A stretch of DNA of 64,000 bases from Myxococcota bacterium (GCA_963169915.1 CAUJEM010000125.1:1-64000); one strand, 5' to 3'; shown: positions 1 to 9,637, numbered from the stretch's first letter. The notes: generated by a model not told the origin, from the letters alone. A program made the numbers and translations.

Positions 1-117
1 CACCGTGGCAGAGTGCTCCGCGCTCAGGCGGATAGTGTCTCCGCCCTCCACCAGCAGACTCTGGCAGCAGTCTTCGTCGTGGCCGGGGCCGCAGCTACCG
101 CGGCCGTCGCCGCCCAT
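1..117 (-). CDS. Formylglycine-generating-enzyme-like (SUMF1) protein, N-terminal fragment cut by window edge
   Basis: Only the N-terminal part is inside the window and the gene runs off the left edge. The first in-frame ATG gives a Gly/Asp-rich stretch, a Cys-Cys pair (DEDCCQS) and then LLVEGGDTIRLSAEHSATV. This resembles the start of myxobacterial SUMF1-type modules, which read roughly CC...LVPGGTF...ATVS...EVTVGRF. The frame stays open upstream to a TAG at 304-306, adding an Ala/Gly/Ser-rich linker-like stretch, but there is no ATG, GTG or TTG in that extension and no signal peptide. The true N-terminus is therefore unclear; a frameshift is possible, as in the neighbouring membrane gene. 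Family members usually sit in the envelope or outside the cell. The family call rests on a short stretch. Confidence 0.45.
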   Translation of the reverse strand, partial: MGGDGRGSCGPGHDEDCCQSLLVEGGDTIRLSAEHSATV

Positions 118-422
118 GGCGCAGCTTGGAGCGCTGGTGGGGTATCCATCCGCCCAACCGTACCCTGACGCGGACGCGGTCGTGCCTCCCGCTGGAGCCT
201 CGCCATCGCGGGCAGCGCGCCCGAGGTGAGTGAGCGGTGGCGGCCGATGGACGGCGGAGTACGCGCAGAGGCTGCTCGAGCGGTGGGAGCAGCGCGGGCA
301 GGGCTAGCCTGTGGACGCACAGCGCCTCGGCGTGCGGGCCCAACGGCGGGACTGGTGGCGGCACCGCCTGATCGCGCACAGCGCGCTTGCCTTGGGCGCC
401 GGTGAGCGCCGCGGCACCGACA

Positions 423-825
423 CTACGCACACTGACCACCTGATTTCCCGAGTGCGGCAGTGTCTTCACAAGGCGAGGACAGCACAGCGATGAGCACCGC
501 TGACACCGCGAGCACCAGCAACAGACGCTCCACGCGATTCCAGGTGCGGGACCAGTCAGCCCGGCCCCCCGACGTGGCGCACCTCGACCACCGCCTCCAC
601 CACGAACACGAGCGTGATGAGGTCCTCCACCCCCGTGAGCCAGCGCGTCGGCACCAAGGAGAGCTGCGGGAAGGCTGCGATGAACAGCACCACCCATTTG
701 AGGACGATGACGACCAAGAGGCTACGGGCGTCCAGGAAGAACCGGCGGAGCCTGGCTCGTCTCTGGGGCGCCGAGCCAGAGGCACCCCCAGAGGGCATCG
801 TGGAAGAGCGCGCCGCGGTGCGCAC
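423..825 (-). pseudogene. Small membrane protein interrupted by a one-base frameshift in a six-base homopolymer
   Basis: A GTG start preceded by AAGGG opens a frame with two hydrophobic stretches (LLVVIVLKWVVLFIAAF and GVEDLITLVFVVEAVVEV) that stops at a TGA just after a run of six G on the coding strand (C565-C570). Removing one G joins it cleanly to the next frame, which continues RADWSRTWNRVE and adds a third hydrophobic segment (LLLVLAVSAVLIAVL) before a TAG. The restored product is 133 residues, a likely inner-membrane protein with three helices and no recognised family. The break may be a sequencing or assembly error, a real lesion, or slippage on the G run. It lies upstream of, and on the same strand as, the SUMF1-like fragment. 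Confidence 0.5.
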
Positions 826-881
826 TGCCCTTGGCCCCTCGCCCGCGCTCGATGCTAGGCTCGAGCGCTGTCGAGGTGAGC

Positions 882-1985
<1,104 letters not shown>

Positions 1986-2040
1986 GGGCCGGCGCCCGGG
2001 GTCGCCAGGCGTGGACGCGACGTGCTAGGCCGGCGTCAGC

Positions 2041-2673
2041 GTGTCTCCCTCTCGCCCTCTCCTGCTCGCGCTCTCGACCGCGTCACTGCTCGCGTGCGCG
2101 CCGGACGCTCCCGTCGCCCAGCGGCCAGCCCCCAGCGCTGCCGCCACGGCGCCCCCCACCCCGCCGAGCGCCACGGCCGGCGAAGCGCTCAGCGCCGACC
2201 GCCCCTTCCGCCCCGCGACCGCCCGTGAGCTGCGTCGCCTCGGGGAGCAGCTCGAGGCCCGCGCGGTCTTCATCAACGTGTGGGCTAGCTGGTGCGCCTC
2301 CTGCAAGCACGAGCTCCCCATGCTGGACCGGCTGGCCCAGCGCTACCGCGCCCGCGGGATCGCCTTCGTCACGCTCACCGTGGATGAAGACGCGGCGCTG
2401 CCCGCCGCCGCGCGCGTCCATCGGGAGCTGGGGCTCTCGCTACCGACGTACCGCGTGGCCGAGCCGCTGGAGGTGCTCAAGCCCGCGCTCAACCCCGCGT
2501 GGCCCGGGATGCTCCCCGCCTCCTTCTTGTACGACGCCACCGGCAAGCTGCGCTACTTCTGGGGCGGGGAGGCCTACGAGCATGAGATCACGCCCATCTT
2601 GGACGGCCTGCTCGCGGGTCGGCCCATCGACGGCGCCGCGCAGGTGGGGCTCGCGCCCGGCCGCACGGAGTAG
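2041..2673 (+). CDS. TlpA/ResA-like thioredoxin-fold lipoprotein
   Basis: A 210-residue thiol-disulfide oxidoreductase anchored by lipid. The GTG start gives a classic signal with lipobox LLAC at Cys18, followed by a Pro/Ala-rich spacer. The redox-active site is WASWCASCKHE, a CxxC in the usual place after FINVW, and it is followed by the family pattern of a LAQRYRARGIAFVTLTV segment. A downstream GMLPASFLYD contains the cis-proline region expected of TlpA-type redoxins. It probably reduces or oxidises extracytoplasmic protein thiols, as in cytochrome c maturation or envelope repair, but no cytochrome genes lie nearby. It lies 55 bp after the beta-helix lipoprotein on the same strand and may be co-transcribed with it. 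Confidence 0.85.
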   Translation: MSPSRPLLLALSTASLLACAPDAPVAQRPAPSAAATAPPTPPSATAGEALSADRPFRPATARELRRLGEQLEARAVFINVWASWCASCKHELPMLDRLAQRYRARGIAFVTLTVDEDAALPAAARVHRELGLSLPTYRVAEPLEVLKPALNPAWPGMLPASFLYDATGKLRYFWGGEAYEHEITPILDGLLAGRPIDGAAQVGLAPGRTE

Positions 2674-2700
2674 CGACGCCACGGGGCCGCGCGCTCGACG

Positions 2701-3294
2701 CTAGCGGTGCGCCATCCCCACGACGAACACCTCGCTGCTGTTGGGTCGGGTCGCCTCGGCGCGGATCGTCTTCACTTGCGCGTAGACCTCGCCGACGGCG
2801 CGCCGCAGCGCAGGGAAATCTCCGCTCATGAACAGCTTGGCGACGAAGGCGGAGCCAGGGGCGCCGTGCTCCCGCCCGACCTCCAGCGCCCTCGAGAACA
2901 GCTCCGCCGAGAGCGCCTGATCTCGCAGCTTGTTGCCGCTGGTGCTGGGCGCCATGTCGCTGAGCACCACGTCGAAGGGGCCGTGGCGCACCAGCAGCTC
3001 GGAGCCGAGCTCGAGGGCGTCGCCTCGAACGGCGGTGACGTGCGGCGCCAACGCGAGGCTCAGCTCCTTCAGATCGATGGCGAGGACGCTGCCCTGCGGT
3101 CCGACCCGCTCCGCGGCCCAGAGCGTCCAGGAGCCCGGCGCGGCCCCCAGGTCCACCACCCGCTGCCCCACCCTCAAGAGGCGCACCCGCTCGTCGATCT
3201 CGCGGAGCTTGAACACGCTCCGCGCGGGGTACCCTTGGGCCTTGGCGCGCTGGGTGTGCTGATCAGCGCCCAAGTAAGGGTTCTTGCGCTTCAT
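2701..3294 (-). CDS. rlmE: 23S rRNA (uridine-2'-O-)-methyltransferase RlmE (FtsJ/RrmJ)
   Basis: A 197-residue RlmE family enzyme, which uses SAM to methylate the 2'-OH of the A-loop uridine of 23S rRNA (U2552 in E. coli). The full K-D-K-E catalytic set is visible: Lys29 (SVFKL), Asp113 (LSDMAPSTSG), Lys153 (FVAKLF) and Glu188 (NSSEVFVVG). SAM motif I is VVDLGAAPGSWT at residues 46-57. Length matches the family. Its ATG lies five bases after the stop of the pseudouridine synthase/methyltransferase fusion, so it is the last gene of a three-gene ribosome operon starting with rplC. No strong Shine-Dalgarno is present, which suggests translational coupling to the gene upstream. Confidence 0.93.
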   Translation of the reverse strand: MKRKNPYLGADQHTQRAKAQGYPARSVFKLREIDERVRLLRVGQRVVDLGAAPGSWTLWAAERVGPQGSVLAIDLKELSLALAPHVTAVRGDALELGSELLVRHGPFDVVLSDMAPSTSGNKLRDQALSAELFSRALEVGREHGAPGSAFVAKLFMSGDFPALRRAVGEVYAQVKTIRAEATRPNSSEVFVVGMAHR

Positions 3295-3299
3295 GGCGT

Positions 3300-4952
3300 C
3301 TAGGCTCGTACCACGCGCGGCGCGGCGGGAGAAACCACCGCCACGGCGCTCTTGCTCGGACTCGGCCCCTCCTCGGGGCTCGGGCAGTCCGCGCCCGGCG
3401 CCAGGCTCTTGACGCTCTCCACCGCCACGCCGGCCTGCGCCGCCGCGCGTCGCAGCAGCGCCCTCAAGGCCCCCTCGGAGGTGCCGCGGTGGTTGGTGAC
3501 CGCCAAGATCCGCCCCCCGGGGCGCGTCACCTGGAACGCGCTCTCGAGGAGCGCCGCGTAGTCCTTCGTGACGCTGAAGCTGCGCTGGCCGACGGTCGCG
3601 AAGCTGGGTGGATCGATCACCACGAGCCCCCAGCGCTCACCGCGGCGCGCGGCGCCACGGAGCCACTCCACCGCGTCCCTCCGCACGAAGCGGTGCCGCT
3701 GCTCATCGAGCGCGTTCGCTCGAAAGTTCTCACGCCCCCGCTCGAGCGCTCGCCCGGCAAGGTCCACGCTGGTCACCTCCGTGGCGCCTCCGAGCGCCGC
3801 CGCCACGCTGAACGAGCAGGTGTAAGAGAACAGGTTGAGCACCCGCTCGCCTCGAGCCCACTCACGCACCCTCGCGCGGTTGTCCCGCTGATCGACGAAC
3901 AGCCCGGTGGAGAGCCCGTCTCCCAGCGACACGAGCGCCCACTGCTCACCCTCGCGCACACGCAGCGGCTCCGGGGCTGGCGCTCCCACGAGCGGGGTGG
4001 GCGACGCCAGCTCACGCACCTCGAGCCGTCTCAGATCGGCTCGCGCGCGCTGCTTGAGATAGACGCCACGGGCGCCCAGCTCCACGAGGGCCTGCGCCAG
4101 CTCGGGAGCGCGAGCGGCGGCGTCGGGCGTCGACACGCAGAGCACCGCGAAGTCGCCATAGCGGTCGACCACCACGCCCGGCAGCCCATCGCCGAGCTCG
4201 TTGACCCAGCGGTGCGCGTCGCCCAGCCGCTCGAGCCCCCAGCGCCGCCAGAGCGCGACCTGGAGCGGCTGGGCGAGCTGCTCGGGGAGGCTGGGGGCGC
4301 GCCCCTCGAAGCACTCGCGCAGCGTCGCGGGCAACGGCGCCGTGAAGCGCTGGCCCTCGAGCGTCAGCGCTTCGGCATGCAGGCACAAGCGCCACCACGG
4401 CGCGCCGCCGTACAGGCGGTCTCCAGCGATGGGCGCACCCCGCGCGGCGAGCTGGACCCGGAGCTGGTGCGTGCGGCCCGTCTCTGGGAGCAGCTCGACG
4501 AGCGCGCGCCCGGCGTGGCGCGCCAGCACCCGGTACCTCGAGCGCGCCAGCAGCCCACCGCGCGGCACCACCCGAGTGACGCCACGCTCGTGCAGCAGGT
4601 GGTCTTCGAAGGCGCCCGCGGTGGGCAGCCCGGGATCGGTCACCACCGCGAGGTAGCGGCGCTCCGTGCGGTGCTGCTCGAACAGCGGCGCCAGGCGGCG
4701 CGCCACCGCTGGCGTCCGGCTCAGCGCCAACACCCCGCTCGTCGCCAGGTCGAGGCGCTGGTGCACCCCGAGATAGCTCGGCTGGCCCCGACGCTCGAGC
4801 CACCGCGCCACGCGACCCACCACGTCCGACACGTCGCCGTCTCGGCCGCCATGGACCGGCACGCCATGTGGTTTGTCCAGCACGAGCAGCGACGAGCTCT
4901 CGAAAAGCACGAGGCCCTCGAGCCAGTCGGTGAGACACGACTCGAAGGCCAC
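3300..4952 (-). CDS. Fusion of RluA-type pseudouridine synthase and RlmI-like SAM methyltransferase
   Basis: A 550-residue two-domain RNA modification protein. Residues about 12-215 are an RluA-family pseudouridine synthase: LDKPHGVPVH, catalytic Asp68 in HQRLDLATSG, RTHQLRVQ at 160-167 and LHAEALTL. Residues about 240-520 are a class I methyltransferase of the RlmI/RlmK type: NELGDGLPGVVVDRYGD, GLFVDQRDNRARVRE, SAM motif VLNLFSYTCSFSV, and DPPSF at 447-451. RlmI makes m5C1962 in 23S rRNA and normally has an N-terminal PUA domain; here a synthase domain takes that place. The GTG start has GGAGGA seven bases upstream. The gene sits between rplC and rlmE, so rRNA is the likely substrate for both activities; target sites are unknown. 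Confidence 0.85.
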   Translation of the reverse strand: MAFESCLTDWLEGLVLFESSSLLVLDKPHGVPVHGGRDGDVSDVVGRVARWLERRGQPSYLGVHQRLDLATSGVLALSRTPAVARRLAPLFEQHRTERRYLAVVTDPGLPTAGAFEDHLLHERGVTRVVPRGGLLARSRYRVLARHAGRALVELLPETGRTHQLRVQLAARGAPIAGDRLYGGAPWWRLCLHAEALTLEGQRFTAPLPATLRECFEGRAPSLPEQLAQPLQVALWRRWGLERLGDAHRWVNELGDGLPGVVVDRYGDFAVLCVSTPDAAARAPELAQALVELGARGVYLKQRARADLRRLEVRELASPTPLVGAPAPEPLRVREGEQWALVSLGDGLSTGLFVDQRDNRARVREWARGERVLNLFSYTCSFSVAAALGGATEVTSVDLAGRALERGRENFRANALDEQRHRFVRRDAVEWLRGAARRGERWGLVVIDPPSFATVGQRSFSVTKDYAALLESAFQVTRPGGRILAVTNHRGTSEGALRALLRRAAAQAGVAVESVKSLAPGADCPSPEEGPSPSKSAVAVVSPAAPRVVRA

Positions 4953-4990
4953 GGCGCTTCCTCCGACGGAGCTAGGCGCTCCCGCCGGTG

Positions 4991-5659
4991 CTACGGAGCC
5001 GCAGGCTTGCCACCACGGCGCTTGATGGCGCCGCGCACCTCGACCAGCGCGTCGCGCGGCCCCGGGATGCCGCCCCGGATGAGCAGCAGGCCCTCGTCCA
5101 CGAGCACCTTCATCAGTTGCTGGTTGAGGACGCTCACGGTGTGGTTGCCGTGCTGACCCGGCATCTTGGTGCCGAGCTTCACGCGGCCCGGCGTCATGTT
5201 GGTGCCGATGGACCCGCCGTGACGCTTGTACTCGTGCGCGCCGTGGCTGGAGACGGCACCGGCGAAGCCGTGACGGCGCATGACGCCGGTGAACCCGCGG
5301 CCCCGCGAGACGCCGCGGACGTCCACGATTTGACCCTCTTGGAACAGCTCGTCGAGCTTGAGCGTCTGGCCCACCTCGAACTTGGCGGCGTGCTCCGCGC
5401 TGCAGCGCAGCTCCCGCAGGTGCTGCTTCGGCGTCAGTCCGGCCTTCTTGAAGGCGCCGAGCTGCGGCTTCGAGGTGCGGCTCTCTTTCCGCTCCCCCAG
5501 GCCCAACACGAGCGCGTCGTAGCCGTCCTTGGCCTGCGTCCGCTTGCCCACCACCACGGGCTTGGCCTCCACGACGGTGCAGGGGACGACCGTGCCGTCG
5601 TCGATGAAGATCTGCGTCATGCCGAGCTTACGGCCGAAGATGCCGGGGTATTGATTCAT
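4991..5659 (-). CDS. rplC: 50S ribosomal protein L3
   Basis: A 222-residue L3. The N-terminus (PGIFGRKLGMTQIF) and the central block (DVRGVSRGRGFTGVMRRHGF, HGAHEYKRHGGSIG, PGRVKLGTKMPGQHG) are the diagnostic parts of bacterial L3, including the loop that reaches the peptidyl-transferase centre. The ATG is preceded by GAGGTGAGCC, a good ribosome site. L3 is normally the second gene of the S10 operon after rpsJ; here rpsJ, rplD and rplW are absent. Instead the gene heads an operon with two rRNA-modifying enzymes and faces rplS across about 200 bp. It may be the only, relocated copy or a second copy; the window cannot tell. Confidence 0.93.
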   Translation of the reverse strand: MNQYPGIFGRKLGMTQIFIDDGTVVPCTVVEAKPVVVGKRTQAKDGYDALVLGLGERKESRTSKPQLGAFKKAGLTPKQHLRELRCSAEHAAKFEVGQTLKLDELFQEGQIVDVRGVSRGRGFTGVMRRHGFAGAVSSHGAHEYKRHGGSIGTNMTPGRVKLGTKMPGQHGNHTVSVLNQQLMKVLVDEGLLLIRGGIPGPRDALVEVRGAIKRRGGKPAAP

Positions 5660-5865
5660 GGCTCACCTCGAGACCGGCGTCTTGGCGGGGCCCCGGACCA
5701 CCCGGAGACCCCCGACTCACCGGGGGCAGGCCCCGTACCGCCCGGAGCCCGGGGCGTCAAGCGACGGGCCCACGCCCGAGGCCGCTGCGGCGGGGCGGCT
5801 CCCCGTTGACGAGGCCGCCAAGGGGTGCTTGAGTGCGCGGCCCCAAGACCTTTGGAACGAAACCG

Positions 5866-6225
5866 ATGGCTGCCACGCTCTCCAAGATCGCACACCTCGA
5901 GACCCAAAACCTCCGGACGGATCTACCGGAGGTGCGCGTCGGCGACACCGTCGCCGTCCACTACAAGATCAAAGAGGGGGACAAGCTGCGCGTGCAGGTC
6001 TTCAAGGGGACCATCATCAAGCGCCACCGCGCGGGAGCTCGCTCCACCATCACGGTGCGCAAGACGAGCTTCAACGTCGGCGTGGAGCGTATTTTCATGA
6101 TCCACACGCCCCGGCTGGAGAAGCTGGAGCTGGTGTCGCGTGGCGTCGTGCGGCGGGCCCGGCTGTTTTACCTCCGTGGCCTCAAGGGCAAGGCCGCGCG
6201 CATCCAGGACGTCAAGGACCGCTGA
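5866..6225 (+). CDS. rplS: 50S ribosomal protein L19
   Basis: A 119-residue L19, a protein at the 30S-50S interface. The pattern is typical: [20 protein letters not shown], a KGTIIKRH strand, [15 protein letters not shown], and the C-terminal [19 protein letters not shown]. The ATG is chosen because family members start just before this point; an in-frame GTG at 5833 would add eleven residues not found in L19. In most bacteria rplS ends the rpsP-rimM-trmD operon, but none of those genes is next to it here. It is divergent from rplC, so the gap of about 200 bp between them should hold promoters for both ribosomal genes. Confidence 0.93.
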   Translation: MAATLSKIAHLETQNLRTDLPEVRVGDTVAVHYKIKEGDKLRVQVFKGTIIKRHRAGARSTITVRKTSFNVGVERIFMIHTPRLEKLELVSRGVVRRARLFYLRGLKGKAARIQDVKDR

Positions 6226-6353
6226 ACGCACGCCTCGGCGCCGGCGGCTCGCGAGGGCGCGGCGCTCGGCACGGCGACGGCGGCCCGGGGCGCTCGGAGG
6301 CGCTGGCTCGCCGGGCAGCGTCGTGCCCCACTGCGCCCGTGCGGACGGCGCGC

Positions 6354-6378
6354 TAGGGAGCCTCGCCGAGGCTCCCTA
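6354..6378. repeat. Perfect 25-bp palindrome (12-bp arms, one-base centre)
   Basis: The arms TAGGGAGCCTCG and CGAGGCTCCCTA flank a single C. The element lies 129 bp after rplS and about 130 bp before the first FHA gene, in a 284-bp stretch with no gene. It could be the rplS terminator hairpin, although no T run follows, or an operator for a dimeric regulator of the downstream signalling cluster. The symmetry is exact; the role is inference. Confidence 0.6.
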
Positions 6379-6509
6379 CGCAGGTGCGCACGCCCACGCG
6401 TCGGCCGCGCACGAAGTTTCGGCTCCCCTCGCGAGGGATTCTCGCTATGCTGCCATGCGCTTCGACGCACGACGAAGCGCCCCTTATTGCGTGGTCCTCG
6501 GAGGAGTAC

Positions 6510-7397
6510 ATGGTCACCTGTCAGCGGTGTGGCGCCAACAATCAGCCGACCAACAAGTTTTGCCTGTCTTGCGGTAACGCCATCGCCGCTGCGCCGCCGC
6601 CTGGCCCCGCGCCGGGAGGCTGGGGCGTCCCGCCCGCACAGCCTGGCTGGGGCGGACCACCCGCGCAGCCGGGAGGCTGGGGAGCCCCTGGTCCAGAGGC
6701 TCCGCCGCAGCCCGGCTGGGGTGCGCCGCCGCCCGGCGCGCCTCCCGTGGCGCCGGCTGGTTGGGGCGCACCGCCTCCTGGGGCTCCTCCAGCGCAGCCC
6801 GGCGGCTGGGGCCCTCCGCCCGCACAGCCTGCGGGCTGGGGAGCACCGCCCCCAGGCGTGGGCGCGCCGCAGGCCCCCCTGCCTCAACCGCCGTATGGAG
6901 CCCCCGCGCCTGCCCCGGAGCCCTATCAGCGTGTCGGTGAGCCTGCGGTGGGGCTCAACCCCTACGGTGCCACCATGTCGCCGGACGCAGAGCAGCACGG
7001 CGCCCGGATGGCGGCGCAAGCCAACACCACCCCGGGCGGCGGGCTGGACGCCGACCACGTGCCCAGCGACGCCCCGCGGCTGCTCACGGGCTTCCTCGTC
7101 AGCTTCGACGACAACGAGCTGGGCGCCTTCTGGCCGCTCTATCAAGGGCAGGCCATCGTCGGTCGCAAGGACGCCGCGGACGGCCTAGACATCGAGATCG
7201 ACCACCCCACCACCTCGTCGCGCCACGCCGTCTTCTATGTGGGCGCCAAGCCTGGGCGCGTCATGGTGGAGGACACCGGCTCCACCAACGGCACCTTCCT
7301 CAACGACGAGAAGCTCCCGCCCGGCGCTCGCCGCGCGCTGCCCAACGGCGCCACGGTGCGCTTCGGTGGCTTCAACGTCACGCTCTACCTCATCTAA
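6510..7397 (+). CDS. Zinc-ribbon and FHA domain protein with Pro/Gly repeat linker
   Basis: A 295-residue cytoplasmic protein, first of the phospho-signalling cluster. The ATG follows GAGGAG by three bases. Residues 1-22 form a zinc ribbon with Cys4, Cys7, Cys18 and Cys21 (CQRCG, CLSCG). Residues about 25-150 are a flexible linker of repeated GWG/PPAQP units. Residues about 205-295 are an FHA domain: VGRKD, SSRHAVF and DTGSTNGTFLND supply the expected phosphothreonine-binding Gly-Arg, Ser-x-x-His and Ser-Thr-Asn-Gly residues. FHA domains bind phosphothreonine, so this is a likely reader of the kinase encoded about 7 kb downstream. The next gene starts 17 bp later on the same strand. Confidence 0.85.
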   Translation: MVTCQRCGANNQPTNKFCLSCGNAIAAAPPPGPAPGGWGVPPAQPGWGGPPAQPGGWGAPGPEAPPQPGWGAPPPGAPPVAPAGWGAPPPGAPPAQPGGWGPPPAQPAGWGAPPPGVGAPQAPLPQPPYGAPAPAPEPYQRVGEPAVGLNPYGATMSPDAEQHGARMAAQANTTPGGGLDADHVPSDAPRLLTGFLVSFDDNELGAFWPLYQGQAIVGRKDAADGLDIEIDHPTTSSRHAVFYVGAKPGRVMVEDTGSTNGTFLNDEKLPPGARRALPNGATVRFGGFNVTLYLI

Positions 7398-7414
7398 GGA
7401 GCCCGTCAGCTCGC

Positions 7415-9637
7415 ATGTCGTCTAGTGCCTCGCTCTTCGCCCGCTGCCGTCGCGCCGCCCTCGCGGCCGCGACGGCAGCCCTGGCCTTCGCTGCCCCTCG
7501 GGTGGCGTCCGCCGCGCCCGAAGCACGGATCATGCGGGTGGATCCGCGTGCCAGCCAGGAGGGGGGCGCCCCCATCCTCACTACGGTCATCTCCGTGGTG
7601 GAGAACAAGCGCCTCAGCGACGCCGTCGCGGACTGCGCGGCCCTCACGGGCAACGCACAGTTCGACTGCATGGCGCCTCGCCTGGAGGCCCCCAAGGCGC
7701 TCTACACGCCCTTCCCCTTCCCTGAGCAGAACGCCATCTTCACCGTGAAGATCGACGGCGCGGATCAGCCTGGGAAGTTCGTCAGCTCTACCAGCTGGGG
7801 GACGAGCCAAGCGCAAGCGGGCGTCGGGACGGCCTGGCTCATCATCATCGACGCCGACCGGAGGATCGGCGGCGGCTTCGAGGACGCCAAGCAGATCGCC
7901 GCGCGCTTCGTCTCGAGCATGGGCGCGAACGACATCGTCAACATCATGTTCATCAACGACCGCCAGGTCGTGAAGGACTCCAAGTGGCTCCCCGCGGCCG
8001 AGCGCGCCAAGGCCAGCAGCTTCATCACGTCCGTCCCGGACACCTACCCCAACTCCGGGCGCAACCGCTCGCTGCTCACCATCATCAAGAACGCCGCCAC
8101 GGACGGCTTCAAGTCCCTCGGCAACGTCAGTGAGCGCATCACGGTGCCACTGCACCAGGCCATGGTGGTGCTGTCCACGGGCTTCGGTGGGACGGACCCC
8201 TCCACCACCGGCCCGGGCGGCCTGCAGGTGGCGCAGTACATGACGGGCGGGCGCTTCCCGGAGGACAACACGGCGCTGCCGAAGGCGCCGGTGCCGGTGA
8301 TCAGCATCTACATCCCTGCCACCAGCACCTACGACGAGTTCCGGCAAAACTCCTTCGACTTCATGCAGAACCTCGCCAACCCCGAGATTGGCGGGTTCTT
8401 CACCATCGTCCGCGCCGGCGGCAGCGCGCGCGCGGCGGACATCGTCGGCTCCGTGCGCAAGCGCTTCGACAGCATGTACCTCGTGCGCTGGCGGGTCGCC
8501 TGCGTGGCGCCCAGCGTCACCCAGACCTTCGGGCTGGTCTTCAACAACGTGAAGCCCCCCATCACGGGAGACAACAGCTTCCGCGACGTGCCCGTGGGCA
8601 TCGACCCCAGCACCTGGCCCCTGGACGTCAACGTCACCTACACCGTGGACATGGCCAAGCGCTCCCCGGTCTACCCGGGCGGAAAGCTCAAGGTCTACGG
8701 GGACTTCTGCTGGGGCGGGGACAAGTCTCGCGCCGAGGTCTACTTCCTGCCCGCCGGCCAAGCGGCGCCCAAAGATCTCGGCGGGGCGGACCTCGAGAAG
8801 GCCAAGCGCCTGCAGCAGCAGCTCATCGCGCAAGGCATGAAGGGGGTCACCACGGACGCCAACCAGACCTCCGTGGAGTTCGAGGCGCCAGACAAAGAGA
8901 AGATCTTGCACGGCAGCGGGGAGTCCGCGGTGGTGCGGGTGGTGGTCTACGACAGCGGCGCGCGCCGCACGAGCGGCGTCACTGCCGACAGCATCCTCAC
9001 GCTCAAGGGCACCACGGCGCCGTTCCCCATCCTCTGGGTGCTCGGGGGGCTGTTTGGACTCACGGTGGTGACGCTGCTCGTCGTCGTCATCGTGCGCAGC
9101 GGGGGCAAGCGCCGTGGGGGGGGCGCGCCAGCCCCGGCGGTGATGCCCTACCCGCCCAGCCCCGCCTACCCTGGCCCCAGCTACGGCGCCCCGCCCGCAG
9201 CCCCCGCGGGCTACTCGCCGCTCGCCGCTGGAGGCTTCGCTCCCACGCCGGCGGCGCCGCCCGCCGCCGCGCCGCACTTCGGGCTCACGGGCGGCATGCC
9301 GCAGCATGCCGGCGCTCCGCCGCCCAACCCCTACGGCGCGGCCGCCTCCCGGGCGACGCTCGTGGGTAGCGCCGGGACTTACTCGGTCGTCCCTGGCGTC
9401 GAGCTCCGCGCGGGCCGTGACGGGGCTCAGTGTGGCATCCCGCTCGCTGAGCCGCGGGTGTCGGCGGTGCACGCCTCGCTCAAGCTGGAGAGCGGCACGC
9501 TCTACGTCCGCGACGAGAACAGCAACAACGGGACGCTGCTCAACGGGATGCGCCTCGACGCCGGCGCCTGGACGCCAGTACCGAACGGCTCGCTCTTGCG
9601 CTTCGGTCCGGTGGAGTTCAGCGTGCGGCTCGACTGA
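7415..9637 (+). CDS. Exported vWA-like protein with one membrane helix and cytoplasmic FHA domain
   Basis: A 740-residue protein. A signal peptide ends near RVASAAPE (about residue 34). Residues about 125-330 look like a von Willebrand A fold (WLIIIDADRR, FVSSMGANDIVNIMFIND, AMVVLSTGFGG), but the metal site is degenerate: DADRR replaces DxSxS. A second, beta-rich region carries a few cysteines. One transmembrane helix lies at about 536-560 (FPILWVLGGLFGLTVV), then a Pro/Ala/Tyr-rich linker, then a C-terminal FHA domain (LRAGRDG, VSAVHASL, NSNNGTLLNG). The sensor part is therefore outside and the phosphothreonine reader inside. AAGGAG lies 12 bases before the ATG. It sits between another FHA gene and the phosphatase, which suggests a transmembrane signalling role. 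Confidence 0.75.
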   Translation: MSSSASLFARCRRAALAAATAALAFAAPRVASAAPEARIMRVDPRASQEGGAPILTTVISVVENKRLSDAVADCAALTGNAQFDCMAPRLEAPKALYTPFPFPEQNAIFTVKIDGADQPGKFVSSTSWGTSQAQAGVGTAWLIIIDADRRIGGGFEDAKQIAARFVSSMGANDIVNIMFINDRQVVKDSKWLPAAERAKASSFITSVPDTYPNSGRNRSLLTIIKNAATDGFKSLGNVSERITVPLHQAMVVLSTGFGGTDPSTTGPGGLQVAQYMTGGRFPEDNTALPKAPVPVISIYIPATSTYDEFRQNSFDFMQNLANPEIGGFFTIVRAGGSARAADIVGSVRKRFDSMYLVRWRVACVAPSVTQTFGLVFNNVKPPITGDNSFRDVPVGIDPSTWPLDVNVTYTVDMAKRSPVYPGGKLKVYGDFCWGGDKSRAEVYFLPAGQAAPKDLGGADLEKAKRLQQQLIAQGMKGVTTDANQTSVEFEAPDKEKILHGSGESAVVRVVVYDSGARRTSGVTADSILTLKGTTAPFPILWVLGGLFGLTVVTLLVVVIVRSGGKRRGGGAPAPAVMPYPPSPAYPGPSYGAPPAAPAGYSPLAAGGFAPTPAAPPAAAPHFGLTGGMPQHAGAPPPNPYGAAASRATLVGSAGTYSVVPGVELRAGRDGAQCGIPLAEPRVSAVHASLKLESGTLYVRDENSNNGTLLNGMRLDAGAWTPVPNGSLLRFGPVEFSVRLD

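Noticed and set aside
5833-5865. Upstream GTG start for rplS
   Set aside because: It would add eleven residues that L19 proteins do not have.
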